A DNA stretch of 64,000 nt from Rotaria sp. Silwood1 (taxonomy: Eukaryota; Rotifera; Eurotatoria; Philodinida; Philodinidae): NCBI GenBank assembly GCA_905250075.1, contig CAJNOP010000029.1, positions 1,685,701 through 1,749,700 of the forward strand, written 5' to 3'. Positions 10,907 through 23,780 of this stretch are shown here, in pieces. How positions within the stretch are numbered: position 1 is the stretch's first letter; the number at the start of each line of letters is the position of its first letter. Both the position numbers and the translations under genes were made by a program. Under the pieces are notes generated by a model. It saw only the letters and a program-made list of their open reading frames with translations. It was not told the DNA's origin and did no database searches.

Positions 10907-13900
10907 ATGCAGCAAAATAAAGCAATACCAACGTATGTTCTTCTATTCTAATTAAGTTTATAAAAAAAATTCATTGTTATTTATTATAAGTATCGAAACA
11001 TATCGCTCTATTTCAAATAAAGGAATTTCACGTAATAAACCAACAGGTACACAGAAATTCTTCGATTAATATTATTCGACCATTTCTTATAGTTAATTTC
11101 TCTATGAAATCATTAACAATAAAACCGACAACTAAATGTGGTCAATGTGAAAAAGATGAAGCTAACATGGTAAATAAATTTTTTTTAAATCAATACGAAA
11201 AATAAAAAAATATAAAATAAAACAAATCATAATAATAAATAACACTTAACATTTTAAGAAATGTCTCGAGTGTGTTGAAAATTATTGTGCTAATTGTTTT
11301 ACTCACTTTCATCTTCGTGGTGCCTTACAACGCCATCATCGAATTATTTTATCTGAAAAGCCATTATCAATTTTTCAAAAGAAAAAACAATTACTTAATA
11401 CCAGTATTAATCTTCGAGAATTATCTTATCGACAATCAAAGGATGATCTAAATCGAACATCAATAATGACATTAAATATGCAGGAATCAGAACAATTATG
11501 TAATCAAAAAACAAATTTTGCATCATGTCAACAATCATTTTTACATTGGAGAGGTAGTAATATTCATAAATCAAAACAAGTTCGACAAAAACATGAATTA
11601 ATATCATCAATCAATGAAACAACAGGTGATAAAATAGACTATTTTAATAGATTACCAAATATTAAATTTAATTCATCAAAAATATATCAACATACTGATA
11701 AAAATAATCAAAAATTTGTCAGTCAACGATTAAAAAAATCAAATATAATGAGAAACATTCCACCGAAAAAAGGGGTGCTGGTTAATATATATTATTCACT
11801 TTCTGATCATACAGATTTAAATGAACCCAATATTGGTCTTGAAGTAAGCATTAGTCCTAATTTTATTATATTATATTTTTTATATATCTTTAAGCCTTTC
11901 GATGGCAATTTATTAGCAATGCAAACAGCAGCAAGGTAAATATATTTGACATGAGCGAGAAATAGAATCTTGCGGAGTCAAATTTCTCTCGACTCCGAAT
12001 AATTGATTATACATATTTTATTTCGATTTTTTCCCGTAACACTAAATATCATAAAGAATCCAAATATTGATTTGAATAGAGATAATTTATTCCGACAAGC
12101 ATGTAGGGAAAATAAAATTTTCATAATATTTCTGAAAACCTAGAATCTCTAGAAAACTAGAAATCTATGTTTTCAGCTGCCAGAAAGCGATATCAAAAGC
12201 TTACTTTGGTTATACGAAGTGCATCTACTTCAAATCTCTGTTGCAAACAATTTTCTGTATTCCAGCTTCTATTTGGACTCTTGATACGAGTTATGATTAA
12301 GAGAAAAAAATCCGGCACAGCTGAATTTTGTCTTACGAAGGAATAAACTCAATTGTCAGGTATCGTTGGACTCTGTAAGATTAAGAACATCTGACAAAGA
12401 TTCGGATCCAAAACCCACTACTCAAAATTTATGGTTGTTCTACTCGACTTTTTACCATTAGTAGCGTATTTCCAAAAATATGAAGACGTAGAATGTTATT
12501 CTTGCGATACTCAAATTTCAAGTGAATTCCACTATTGTGTTCTTGCGTAGTAAGCTGCTGTTTTTTTTTTCTTAAAAAGTTTCAGAGTTTTTTAATGATG
12601 ATCATCTCTATCAGTAGGCGACATGGCAAGCTAAAACTCCACCTGTTGTCAGAAGTACCTTGTTCTTACTAACCATCTCGTAAAACAACCAAAACTCATC
12701 ACTAGAAGGTCATGAGCCCAGATTCTTTTAAGCTGCTCTTAATTTCATAGGAATTTAGTCTTGGTCATAGTATCAAATTGACCTCCGTTCGACAGTTGAG
12801 GATGTGTTCCCATTAATATAACAAAGCCTAAAACAAGATGCTACCATGGAAGAGCTTTCCGATTCTTTTTAGTAGACTATCATAGTATTATAAATGAATA
12901 CTTCTAATATGACTATAAAGATTTTTATACTCGTACTTAATTAATCAAAAACTCTCTTGTTTTCAGCATACAAACAACAACTGTTGAAGAGAATTCGAAT
13001 AATGTTGAAAAGATTGAAAAACAAGAACGACCTATTACACATATATCAACAATATCAAAGTCACGTTCAACTAGTTCATCGAGAAAAAAAGACTTAATAC
13101 CATCAAGACCTAATTCAATACCATTATTTCAACAATCTCTGTATATCAAATTATTAATTTTATAATGAAAAACCATATTTCGTATAAAAATATTTTAGGC
13201 GTTCCCTATTAGATACAAAATCTAATGATGAACTTCAAGCAATTGTTAATTCACAATTAATACTATCACGATCATCGTCATCTACTCCGAAAAAACTCGA
13301 TCAATGTATGAATCTAGCAAAGACAACTTTAAGTTTTCCGACCATTTTTGACTACAGAAAGGAATGCATGCAAGATTTTCGAGAAACACTTTTTTCATCT
13401 CATATTGTATATTTTTATCAAGTTCTATCGTGTATTGTTGAGATGTTGAATTTTGTGTCACATATCAACATTTCGCTCTGTAGTCAAAACTTGACAGACA
13501 GTGGCAGAGCTGAGCGCCTCTCCTAACAAAAAACTCTGGGTCCACCATTACTAATGTTCGCCTTTTTTAGTATTGACTAAAATCTCCTTCTTTTCAGCTC
13601 CAACATTATTGAATCGGAATTGTATACCTGAGCAAAGTATATCAAATAATAAAGATGTTCAATCAACTGTAATCGATGAAAGTTCAAATTCTCAATCTGA
13701 TTTAGATCTTGATAAGTTATTTGATGAATCAAAAATTGAATCCATTAATCGTTTAAATCATCAATCTAGTATTGATTCTTCAATCCAATGTGAAAAAGAA
13801 CAATCTTCTACTCATGTTTTTTGTGCGAATTCTTTAATAGCAACACCATATCGAAGTTCTCCATTCAGTTTTACAAATTCAATAAACAACATTAATCGAA

Positions 13901-16857
13901 TTAACTCGTCATCTTCAACAGATATGAATGATGATGGTTTTTTTACGGATGTTTTACCTCGACAATCTATTTCATCAACTCGAATTTTTCAATGTTCAAA
14001 ATTAAATGAATGGATATATGCATCAGAAAATCAATCAATTGAAGACAATCAAACAATATCAGAATCAATTTCAATCTGTAAATCATCTATAGAAAGTTTA
14101 GTACGTACATCTTCAAAAGATTCCATAAAACTTATTGAAACATATGATCGATCAACAACTGAATTTGATAATAATAGTCGATCAGGATCATCATTATCAT
14201 CAACTTCACTTCCTGTTTCAATTACATCATCGAAAACAGATTTTATTAATCGAAAAATTGAATCATCAGCAACATCATCAAGAAGAAATTCTTCATCATC
14301 AATATGGAAAAGTTCATCTTCATCATTAATAACAACGAAAACCTTGTCATCACAATCAGAAACAAGAACACCAATCATAGTTAAAAATACTAAAGTAACA
14401 TCATCATGTAATAATAATAATGAGCCTCAACAAGACTCAAGTAATACATTAAAAGAGAAAAGTTTATCGAATGTACATACACAACAAAGTTCGAATGATT
14501 TATTAAAACTAAATTTAATAACAAACTCTACTGAAGATGAAAATATCACGTCCAATGATTTACCGATTAAAGAAACAACTCATCGTCAAACGACAACTAG
14601 TAATAAATCATCAAGATTTCGAAAACTTGAATTTTCAATGGAAGATGGTCTTAAATGGCACGAAATTTCAACTGAGTAAGTAAAGAAAATAAATTCAATT
14701 GAACTAAAAATTTTTGGCATCATTTCCATTACTATTCGATTTAAATAAGTGATAATGCTAGCATCAACATACTAGGACAGATAACACCAAACACTAAATC
14801 TAATTCAGCAGAAAATGATGAAAGTCACCGATAAACGAGATGTTAAAGAAAAATCAAATCATCGACTATAATCTTAATTCTTGCGACAAAAATTAACTTT
14901 TGATCTTGATATAGAGCATTGAAATGAATGATTTATTATTCTTTAAGACTTACCCACTGTTAGAAACCTATTTTTGCTTCAGAACAATTGATCTAGCTGA
15001 AAATTTCTCGAAATGTATATTCAGATCTTAATAGATCATAGTAAAAATTTTGACTCGAAATATTGAACACTTCATGAGCTATCATAACATCCGTGGTCTA
15101 AACATAGATCTCTGTGTGACAAGAGTTTCTCTTCGCGATTGAATGGTAGACATTTCGAATTGGTTTTACGATGCAACAAAGATCTGTCACTACGATATAA
15201 CAATGTCCAGAATTTCAAAATATTTCTTCTTTACTTCTACTGATATTTTCTCTTCAAAATTCAGTATTTCTCGACAGAAAAAAAATTATTTTTTTTCAAA
15301 ATGACGTCACGATTTTTGACAGAAAAATAAGCCTTAAAAAAATTAAAATTTAGTTCGAACAATTCTATGTCAAGAGTAACGGCACAATCACAATCGAACG
15401 CTAATAAACTATCTTAGTCAGTTTTTGATCTCAATACAACAATGATCATAAAGAAACACAAATCATATTCACTGTGTGAGTTTTTTTATTTGCTCATTAG
15501 AAATACAAAACCAAATAAACGGTGTATTGAAAATTTTAAAATCGATAGTATTTCTTGTCAATCATAAATCTCATTATACAATATTCACAATTTATATTAA
15601 TCTCACTGATGATAATAACCTGCACTTGAGAATAGATCAATTTTATTTATTCTTATATTTGTTTTCTTGTTAATAGATTATTAAATATAATTGAATGAAT
15701 AGTTTGACTGTTTATATTTACTAAAACTTATTTTATTTATCATATAATATGTAAAAATAATTCAAGTAATTTGTTTAACAAGCTATTATTCACTAATAGT
15801 AGAAAAGAAATAATAATAAAATAAAAGAATTTCAATCGATATAAATATTATTGATCAAATGAATAAGAAAAAATTATTTACATAGATCATTTTCTTCTAA
15901 TCAATCATCACAAATTACAAATTTTCGATTATTAACATCATCAAAATCAATAAATACAAGTATAATATTTTATTGTATCTTAACTATAAAATATCATTAA
16001 TAATTTCTTTAGAATTTTTTCAACATTTACATCAAAATATTAATGATGATGAAGAATGTTTAAATCAAGTTCATCAAGAACATTGTTCAGCATGTGAGTA
16101 AAGTGCTGAGGATTTAAAATTTGGCCGTGTCATAATTAGATGCAGCATATTGAGTTATCTTCAAAATCTGACTTTTGACATATTTAAATGATATTTTTTT
16201 TTAATGAAAATTAGGAGAAAATCTATGAAAATTAAAATACATCAAAATTATCAACTCAGAATTATTTTACTCTTTCGTTTCATTTCAGTTCTTACATCTC
16301 GTACCTGTTATTTTGGAATACTTTGGCCTGTACTTCTCTCTAGGTTGAAATGTAGCGAAAATTAGTTTTGAATATCAAATGTGTTCGAAAGAAAGGATAG
16401 TGTGCTCGGAATCTAACTGAACGATTAAAACAATACATATAATTTCAACCTATCTGAGAATAAATCATCAATTTATAACAGTCAAAGTTTGTGACTTGCA
16501 CACTATAGCCCCTCATAATGTCACTCCAACAAGTTTTTCAACTTTTTTGCTTTTAATTATTATACATTCTCCTGATGTTTTAAAATCTAATGCTCATTAC
16601 AAAAATATCGTCTAAATGTATTAAAATCAATACTTTTAAACGTAACTCGACAAGCTTGTATCGAATCATGACAAAAAAAAATTATCAGCATCATATTAGT
16701 TTATAAAAAAAACCCGTTAATTCACTTATTTTTAGTGAATATGAAAAATTCCAATGAAGATGCTATTATGAATGAACATTTATTACAAAATCTTGAAGAT
16801 ATACAACTACCATCAAACGTAAAAGATCTATCGATAATTTACACCAAATCAAAATAA
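10907..16857 (+). CDS. ZBBX: ZBBX-like B-box zinc-finger protein, 11 exons
   Basis: Exons: 10907-10932, 10991-11046, 11093-11169, 11259-11843, 11895-11935, 12967-13140, 13199-13305, 13598-14675, 15886-15959, 16013-16093, 16736-16857. All phases agree and give 806 residues, close to the roughly 800 of human ZBBX. A B-box zinc finger lies at about 43-80 with ligands Cys43, Cys46, Cys55, Cys58, Cys63, Cys66 and a His cluster (His69/71, His79/80), e.g. KCLECVENYCANC. The rest is Ser/Asn/Thr-rich and probably disordered, with no second domain recognised. ZBBX is little studied; B-boxes mediate protein contacts, and expression in ciliated tissue is from general knowledge. Four introns exceed 290 bp. 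The exon 8 end could also be read as a stop (GAG TAA), but the GAGTAAGT donor and coding-like exons 9-11 favour splicing. Exons 1 and 2 are short and less certain. Confidence 0.82.
13346..13490. repeat. Short inverted-repeat element in ZBBX intron 7
   Basis: The tips 13346-13364 (tttttgactacagaaagga) and 13472-13490 are near reverse complements (gactacag with tagtc flanks). They enclose about 107 bases inside the intron between exons 7 and 8. The size fits a tiny MITE, but the arms are short and no duplication of the target is evident. Confidence 0.4.
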
Positions 16858-17226
16858 ATTTACTAAATAAGAAAAAATCGAATTTGATTTGCTTATATTT
16901 TGAGAGTAAATCAAAATTGTTGATCAACTATGAATTGATAATGAACTGTTAATACATGACTAATTTTGAATTTTTTACGTTGTCAAATTTCTTTTTTCTT
17001 TTTCTTTTTTTTTTTTTTTAAATAAATCGATCTCTTCTTTTCGTAAATCATACAATGTTATGTTTTTTTTTCTGTTGTCGAACTAAAAGTAATTTCGATG
17101 ATGATGAATGGAAACCCCTTAAATGCTATTTTATTAATTTTTTTCATGCTTCGTCCTGCAAGACAATTACAAAAAACCTATGCATACAATTCTTTTCTTC
17201 TGTTTTTTTTTGTCGCACATATTTCG
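16858..17226. other. Intergenic/5' leader before the CNBD2-like gene
   Basis: AT-rich spacer with long T runs. An open frame continues upstream of the chosen CNBD2-like start to an in-frame ATG at 17098, which would add 43 residues. That extension is hydrophobic and has unbiased codons, so I treat it as leader. Confidence 0.45.
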
Positions 17227-19808
17227 ATGTCGTCTCGTGATGCTACACCAAGTTTATACCATCGTACAGGAACACAAGGTTCATTTTATCAACAATTAGT
17301 ATTACCACCTGCTCGAACAAAACGTGGACACTCATTCAATCGAGATTATGTATTCTTTCATTATAAGAGACAAACTATTGGTTTATTTGTATCTATTTAT
17401 TTGTTTCTTTTTTTTGTTCTTGATTTAGCTGCATACAAAATTATGGAAATTTTTCCGTTTGGTTCGTTATGCTGTTCGTGTTTGTTTAATTGTGAGAAAA
17501 TATGCAATTGATTCATTACGTGATGGTAGAGAACAATTATATAATAATTCAGAAATTCTTTTTGATCTAAGCAAATTTCGACGACCAGTCGAGGTGAGTA
17601 AGAAAAAAAACGAAAAAGGCAATTTTATGTGATTCTAATGAAATCAAAAATATCTAGGAAACAATTGGAAGAAATATTCGAAAAATTTTAAAATCTGATC
17701 CAGCAACAAGATCAGAAGAAGATATTCGTATGATTGTTGTTGGTTTAGGTCAAACTGTTTCATCGTTTACAGGTTTGTAAATTAAAAAAAGAAAAGAAAA
17801 ATTCATTCGAAGATTTTTTCGTATCTAATATAATCTATATTATGGAGATGATGATAAATTAGATTCTCATTGAATTCAATTCATGAGTCGCTATTAATGT
17901 TGATTAATTTGTTAATTCAAATAAAAAAAAAAAATTAGTAGAGATTTTTTAGACATCTAAATTTGGAAATAGATAGACTTAAATTATGCAATACGAATGT
18001 TTAATTCTACATAACTAGGATCGTTCTATTTAGAAGTAATTTAAAAACTCTAAAATATTCATGGATTGATATTCGTTTTTAATCATGCAAAGATTGCTTC
18101 GAACAGTTCAAAAACTATTATTAAAGACATTTAATTTTAAATTTTAACCTATAGAATTTCCTCTTCAACGACAATATGCATTAGCACGTGTTGCTATATT
18201 AGAAGAATTCGAAAGAGGTCGAGTAATACTTCGTGAAGGACATCGTGCTGAGAAGTTCTATTTAATTGTCGATGGTATCAGTAAGTTGAATTAAAAAAAA
18301 AAAATATTTTCTTCTATTTTCTTATTTCAAAGCTAATGTATTCAAACTACAAGAACATCCGATAACTCATAAATTCAGCTCAAGACTCGTTGCTGTGCTT
18401 AAGAAAGGAAGCTCTTTCGGCGTAAGAGTATTTATTCTCCTATAATAATAATAACCCGAATAATTGTTGTTTTTTTTTTTTCGTTTTTTTTACACTATAG
18501 GAGGTTGCACTAATCAATGCACATAGGAGAACGGCAACTGTTTGTTGTCAAACCGACGTGTCGATGCTTGCAATCGAGCGAGAAGATTTTGTTAAAATAT
18601 TTATGGCTAATGATAGAGAAACTGAACCAGATTTTATCACATTTTTACGACAAATACCTGAAGTAAATAAAAAAGAATAAACTTTATTAATTTTTACTTC
18701 TGGTAATATTTGTTTTAAACTTTAAGTTTCGTGGATTTCCTATCGATAAAATTCCACATGATAGTCCACATATTTGTCAAGTGGTTTATTATCGGTAAAA
18801 ATATTCTTACATAAGAAAACAATATAATGAATGAAACATTTTATTATAGTGTGGGTACATTAATGAGCAAAGACTCAAATGAAGATGAATGGATTTATGT
18901 TATTCGTACAGGTTCTTGTCGAGTTATTAAAGCATTAACACAAGTGACACCAAAATTAATAACAAAAAAAAAACCTAAAATTATTTATGATAACTTTGGC
19001 ACAAAACGTGCTTCACAATATAGTATGGAAGCATTAGGCACATTTAATACAGTAAAAAAATAAAACAAACTCTTAAACTAATTTTCATTTTAATTTTAAA
19101 TTAATATTCTTTTTTTTTTTTTTTATACTTTTAAGCCAAAATCACCAATTAAACCAGCTAAATGTTATACTGAAATTGAACAAATTCGTGAAAAAAATGT
19201 TTTTGTGAGTACAAATATTTCATGTTTTGCTTACTTCAAAATTTTTTCGGGGTCACTTTGTATAGTTTATTATAAAATGTTTTGAAACTATAAATTACTC
19301 AAAATAATTGTTTACTAGATGTATTTAAAAATTACATCTACTTTAAACTTTAAAAAAAAAATTTCATTTGCGTCTACGTATTTTGCAATTCTAAAAACTA
19401 ATGTCATAAACTGAATATACTGTTCATTTTATTGATTTATTAATTATTTTTATTTCATAAGGGTTTGGTAAGCGTCGTTTTTGGACAATTAAAAAATGCA
19501 CTAAGTGTTACATTAGTCTCTGATGGAGTTGAATGTATTCGAATACGAAAAAGTTTTTTTATTAAAATGACACCAGAAAGTTTATTCGATCGATTACGAC
19601 GAGAGGTAATTTATGTAGAACAAATTTATTTAGTTTTTCTTCTTTTTCAATATTTCTTTTCTTTTAATAGGTTCGACCTTATGTAACTGATGATGAATTA
19701 CAGAAAAAACTTCAACGTGAAGTCGATTGGACAGCATATAAACATTTACTCGTAAAAAGAATTTTTGATCGAAATGCAAGAAATCGTATGATAACATTTA
19801 ATTATTAA
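17227..19808 (+). CDS. CNBD2: Cyclic nucleotide-binding domain protein, CNBD2-like, 11 exons
   Basis: Exons: 17227-17349, 17429-17593, 17658-17772, 18155-18280, 18333-18421, 18501-18662, 18727-18794, 18850-19051, 19136-19204, 19462-19605, 19671-19808. Joined in phase they give 466 residues. An N-terminal basic helix (LHTKLWKFFRLVRYAVRVC) precedes a cNMP-binding fold at about 135-240. The fold shows the Gly-turn GRVILREGHRAEKFYLIVDG, the phosphate-cassette region KKGSSFGEVALINAHRRTAT and FVKIFM. A second, diverged lobe reads VGTLMSKDS...EDEWIYVIRTGSC. The canonical Glu of the cassette is present (FGE) and the Arg-Thr pair follows (RRTAT), so binding is plausible. Domain order and spacing fit CNBD2, a cAMP-binding protein linked to sperm flagella in mammals (family knowledge). 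An AATAAA lies at about 19876. The start is uncertain (see upstream entry). Confidence 0.82.
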
Positions 19809-22800
19809 TCTATTGTGAATATCTAAGTTTATAATCAATACAAAGTTTTTTGTACTGATACCTGTGATTGATGAAAATAAATATCTGTAATATTTTTGAA
19901 TTGAACAATATTTTTATATTCAGCACATACGATTTAATAGAGAATCGACATTATTTTAGAAGAATATTTGTTATCTTAATCCCACCATGCACATCATTTA
20001 AGATTCTACGCTTGCTCATGAGAATTTATTAGCAAATCCCTGTAATTTCCTCCCTATCGTTTTATTTAATCCCTAAGATATGCAATAAGTAATTCATTTA
20101 TTATAACGAAACATTATTTATATATGGTCTGTGATGAAGCAAAGACATTATTAAGGATGCCTGCTACGTATGTGATATGTCATTGCTAAGATGTTTATGA
20201 TGAGCAGTTTCTAACCTGTCTGTCATAATATGTAGGAGGCGGTGCAAACTTCTATTCTATTATACTCCAATACTCCTTTTAGATTGTGTTTCATGGAAAT
20301 TTTTTATTCTGTAACATGTGTGCTAATTCTATACTATTCTCTATTCTTCACGTGTTCGACACTAAACTTTATGCAATGCATAATTGCAGTTCAATGAATT
20401 CATTAAGTTAGAAAAATCGAATTATATTGTTTATTTATGTATTTGTATGATAGTAATTTTAGATTGATATATGAAGAATACATAATCTGATGATGTATTG
20501 TATCTGGCATGCTAATCATTAACCAATGGATTGAGGAGTCATATTAGACTCACCGAGTAACAGTAACTACAACGTATGCTAAATTTTCTGTATAATAAAA
20601 ACTTCTGCCTGATACTATCTAACATAAAACTGTCAAGGACTAAGTATTCTAGCAATAAATACGCTAAATCATCAACAGATCATAAACTACGTAGAACATG
20701 CTTCAAGTCAATTGAAAACTTATAATTAGTTCTTTAATGATATTTTTGGAAGTAAATACTCTCAAATTTTGATGAAAGTAGAGATATTTGTACGAAGAAC
20801 AGTAAAGGTTTTATACTTCTCAAAAAGAACATACTCTTTTTTTATTCAAAAATAGAATATATCTTCTATTCAATGTTTTCACTGAAAGAAGTTTGAAGAA
20901 TTCGAATGAGAAATTTTTTCTTGCACTCTATTGTACGATTCGGTACTTTTATAGATTATTTATATTATTTAATTTTGCCATCAAGAATTCTACAGAAGAT
21001 CTTGAGTGTTGAATGAAAAGCAATAGAACTTATTAAATAATCAAAAACAAACAATCAATGATTGAATGAATAGCTTTTCTTTTTCGTTCTTTTGAGTATT
21101 ATTTGCAGAGAACATGTTATTTGGATTTGATCTTATATCCGATACTTATAGTGACACATTACGACTACATGACAAATTTTAATTGAATAACGTCAGTTTA
21201 AAAAAATTCGCTCAATGATAATAATGATAAATCAAAAGACGAAAAGATCGAATATATAAAAAAGCAAGGTAACATTTACTTTTTTTTTTCAATTATTATT
21301 ATACAGTTATTAATACTGTGAAACATAGTATCATGGGAAAGAATTCTTAAGTCTTAGTAACAATTGCTTGGATGGATTCACATCCAAACGGGCATCTGTT
21401 TCCTACCTACTCTCATTCAATGAATCAAACGAGATAGAATCATTTTGAATAGTAAAATTTAAACAGATATCTTTTTATTTATTTTTCTTTAATGTTACAA
21501 GTTCGTTGTCTTAACTGACATATCGATTAAATCGAATTACAAAAAAAAAAAACAAAACAGTTTAAGAGGTTTTCTCTGCCTTATCATTTCTATATGACAT
21601 GAATATCTTATTTTATAGCGAATTTTATTTGCAATTTTTATTAATGTTGTATAGTGCCCTCTGTCGAAAGAGTTTATTTCGATAATTTTTTTTTCATTGT
21701 AGATGAAAATTTTTATTTTTATTTTTATTTTCTTTGAAATAAAGAAAATAATTTTAATTTAAATCTAACACATTGATTGATTACATAAAGATTCAATCAT
21801 ATTTTTATCTATTAGGATCATTTTCTCTCTCTTTCTTTTCTACTTGTGAGACTCTCAACTATCCAGCATTTACTCTCTAGTGTACCTTTCTTTTTTTCTC
21901 TTTCTCATTAAGTTGGTTTTTTTTTCCTTTCCTTTCTTCTTTTTCTGTTCTCTCATCTAGCTTTCAGTTCTTCTTCCTCTTTTATCCCATTTATTTTGTT
22001 TTGACCATATAAGAAAGCAACTAGTTCTTTGCTTTTTTCTTTATCAGGTAATAGACTATTTTTATCCTCATATTCTATCCTAGTTTGTCATATATGATAG
22101 CTATTTTTTTCGTCATGTATCTTATTTTCTAAGTAACTAACTAAACAAAAATAGTGTGTCATTAATTTTGTAAGGTTACCTCGTTTTCATTTTTTTTTGT
22201 TTGATTAAGTGATAAGAAAAATCTAATGTCATCATGAAGATATGATGAGTAAGAATAAAAAAAAAAACATATTTAATAGAAAGACACAAGCAAAAAAAAA
22301 AGAAACACAATGATGAAACTGCTTTATCATCACGATTTGATTAGGAATGAATATTTCTTTCGTCTCTTGTTATTATACTATCAACATTTAGACCAAGCAA
22401 GTGAAGATGTTAAGTATATATGTGCATCTCTTTCGCATACTTTCTTTTTTTTTTTTGTTTTTTCTTCTCTCTTTATCTCATCAGAGAAAAAGAAACAACA
22501 CCAAGACACATATAGCCATATTCATCTTAACATACGACATTAGACGTCGTCGTCGTCAGACGATTGTTTACTGTTTTCTTCAGTAATTGAATTTTCTGTT
22601 TTGTTATGTTAACATTCATACATAGATCTCTTCTTTCTTTTGCTTTTTGGTATGTATATATATATGTGTATGTTTACGCATATTTTGCTCTTCACATTAA
22701 GTAAGAGACAAGTGACTCGCAACGTTAGTGTGCACACACACTTGTTTTAACAGTTCGTGTATTCGTTTGGCGTGTTGAACTTTTTCTATGGACAACGTTT

Positions 22801-23146
22801 TTTTTCTTCTTTTCTCATTCACTCTTTAATTTGATAGATGAGTAAAATAATCATGCACTGCGAGGTCAAAATCAACGACATAATATTCATTACGAAAGAG
22901 AGAAGAGAAAAAAAAAAGTTGTGTCATCGATTTCAACAATCTATGGCATAGTTCTTGTAAAATATGATGCCATCATTAATAAAACCTGTTATTTTTTTTT
23001 CTAGATCATCATCTCGAATATATTATTCATTTTGTCCATACTAGTTCTACATCCGACAATAAACAACGTTCTATCGACGCATTTGTCTTTCATATTTATT
23101 ATAACTAAATTTTTTGGATATATCAGTGAAACAAAGTCAAATAAAC
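19809..23146. other. Gene-poor spacer
   Basis: The first 80 bases are the 3' end of the CNBD2-like gene with a poly(A) signal. The rest is AT-rich with no coding stretch on either strand. From about 21820 to 22960 it is strongly pyrimidine-biased (runs of ctttcttttt), which makes spurious open frames. This may be the promoter or leader region of the small gene at 23147. No tRNA, snRNA or repeat element was recognised. Confidence 0.5.
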
Positions 23147-23780
23147 ATGATGATGACTATGGATCAATCATCTAGTAAATAAAATAATTGAATATATAAT
23201 TTTATTTTATGTCTATTTTTAGGTTTTGATAATACTTTCATCAATTTTAATAATCATAATAATGCATTTAATCAATCAACATTATCATTAAGTGATCCTG
23301 ATGTTGATTGGAGTGTATTTGAAAATGCTGGTATGTACATATCAAAAACAAAAAAAAAGAACCCTTAAAATTTACAATTTTTCCATGATAAATATTTCTT
23401 GTGTTTTTTTTGTAGATCGATATTTATTACGTGATGATAGTGCATGGATAACTCGTTTAAGTAAAGATTTTTGGTGGAATCTCGAACGCATATCAGAAAT
23501 GACAAAAACTAATGTTAATTATAGTCAACAAATAAATTCAACAAAAAATATTCCTCAACAAGTTTTATCATCATCTATACAATCAAATGGTATTTCAACA
23601 CGTAAAATTGTTGGTCAACGTACAACAATAGCACGACCAAATAGAAATAACATTCCAATGAAAACAAATTCATCACCAACATATGATCAAGATTTTGATT
23701 ATAATCCATTTCAATCAAAAATATCCTTTGATAATAATATATGGACAAATTATTCACAACAAGCAATCCCATGGCAATAA
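23147..23780 (+). CDS. Unrecognised small protein, 3 exons
   Basis: Exons 23147-23174, 23223-23330 and 23416-23780 join in phase into 166 residues. Residues 1-35 are Asn/Ser-rich. Residues about 36-75 (DPDVDWSVFENADRYLLRDD, then WITRLSKDFWWNLERISEM) look like a compact, Trp-rich acidic/amphipathic segment and are the only part that looks constrained. The remainder is Asn/Gln/Ser/Thr-rich and probably disordered, ending in IPWQ. There is no signal peptide or membrane segment. An AATAAA follows the stop by about 8 bases. I do not recognise the family. The start (four Met among the first five residues) is the weakest part, and an upstream non-coding exon is possible. Confidence 0.65.

Noticed and set aside
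14049-14378. Minus-strand Asp-rich frame and a second plus-strand frame over ZBBX exon 8
   Set aside because: They are shadows of the real exon, produced by its repetitive tca/atc codons.
17098-17226. In-frame N-terminal extension of the CNBD2-like protein
   Set aside because: It would add a hydrophobic, unbiased segment not expected in this family; the ATG at 17227 begins the coding-like part. Kept only as an alternative.
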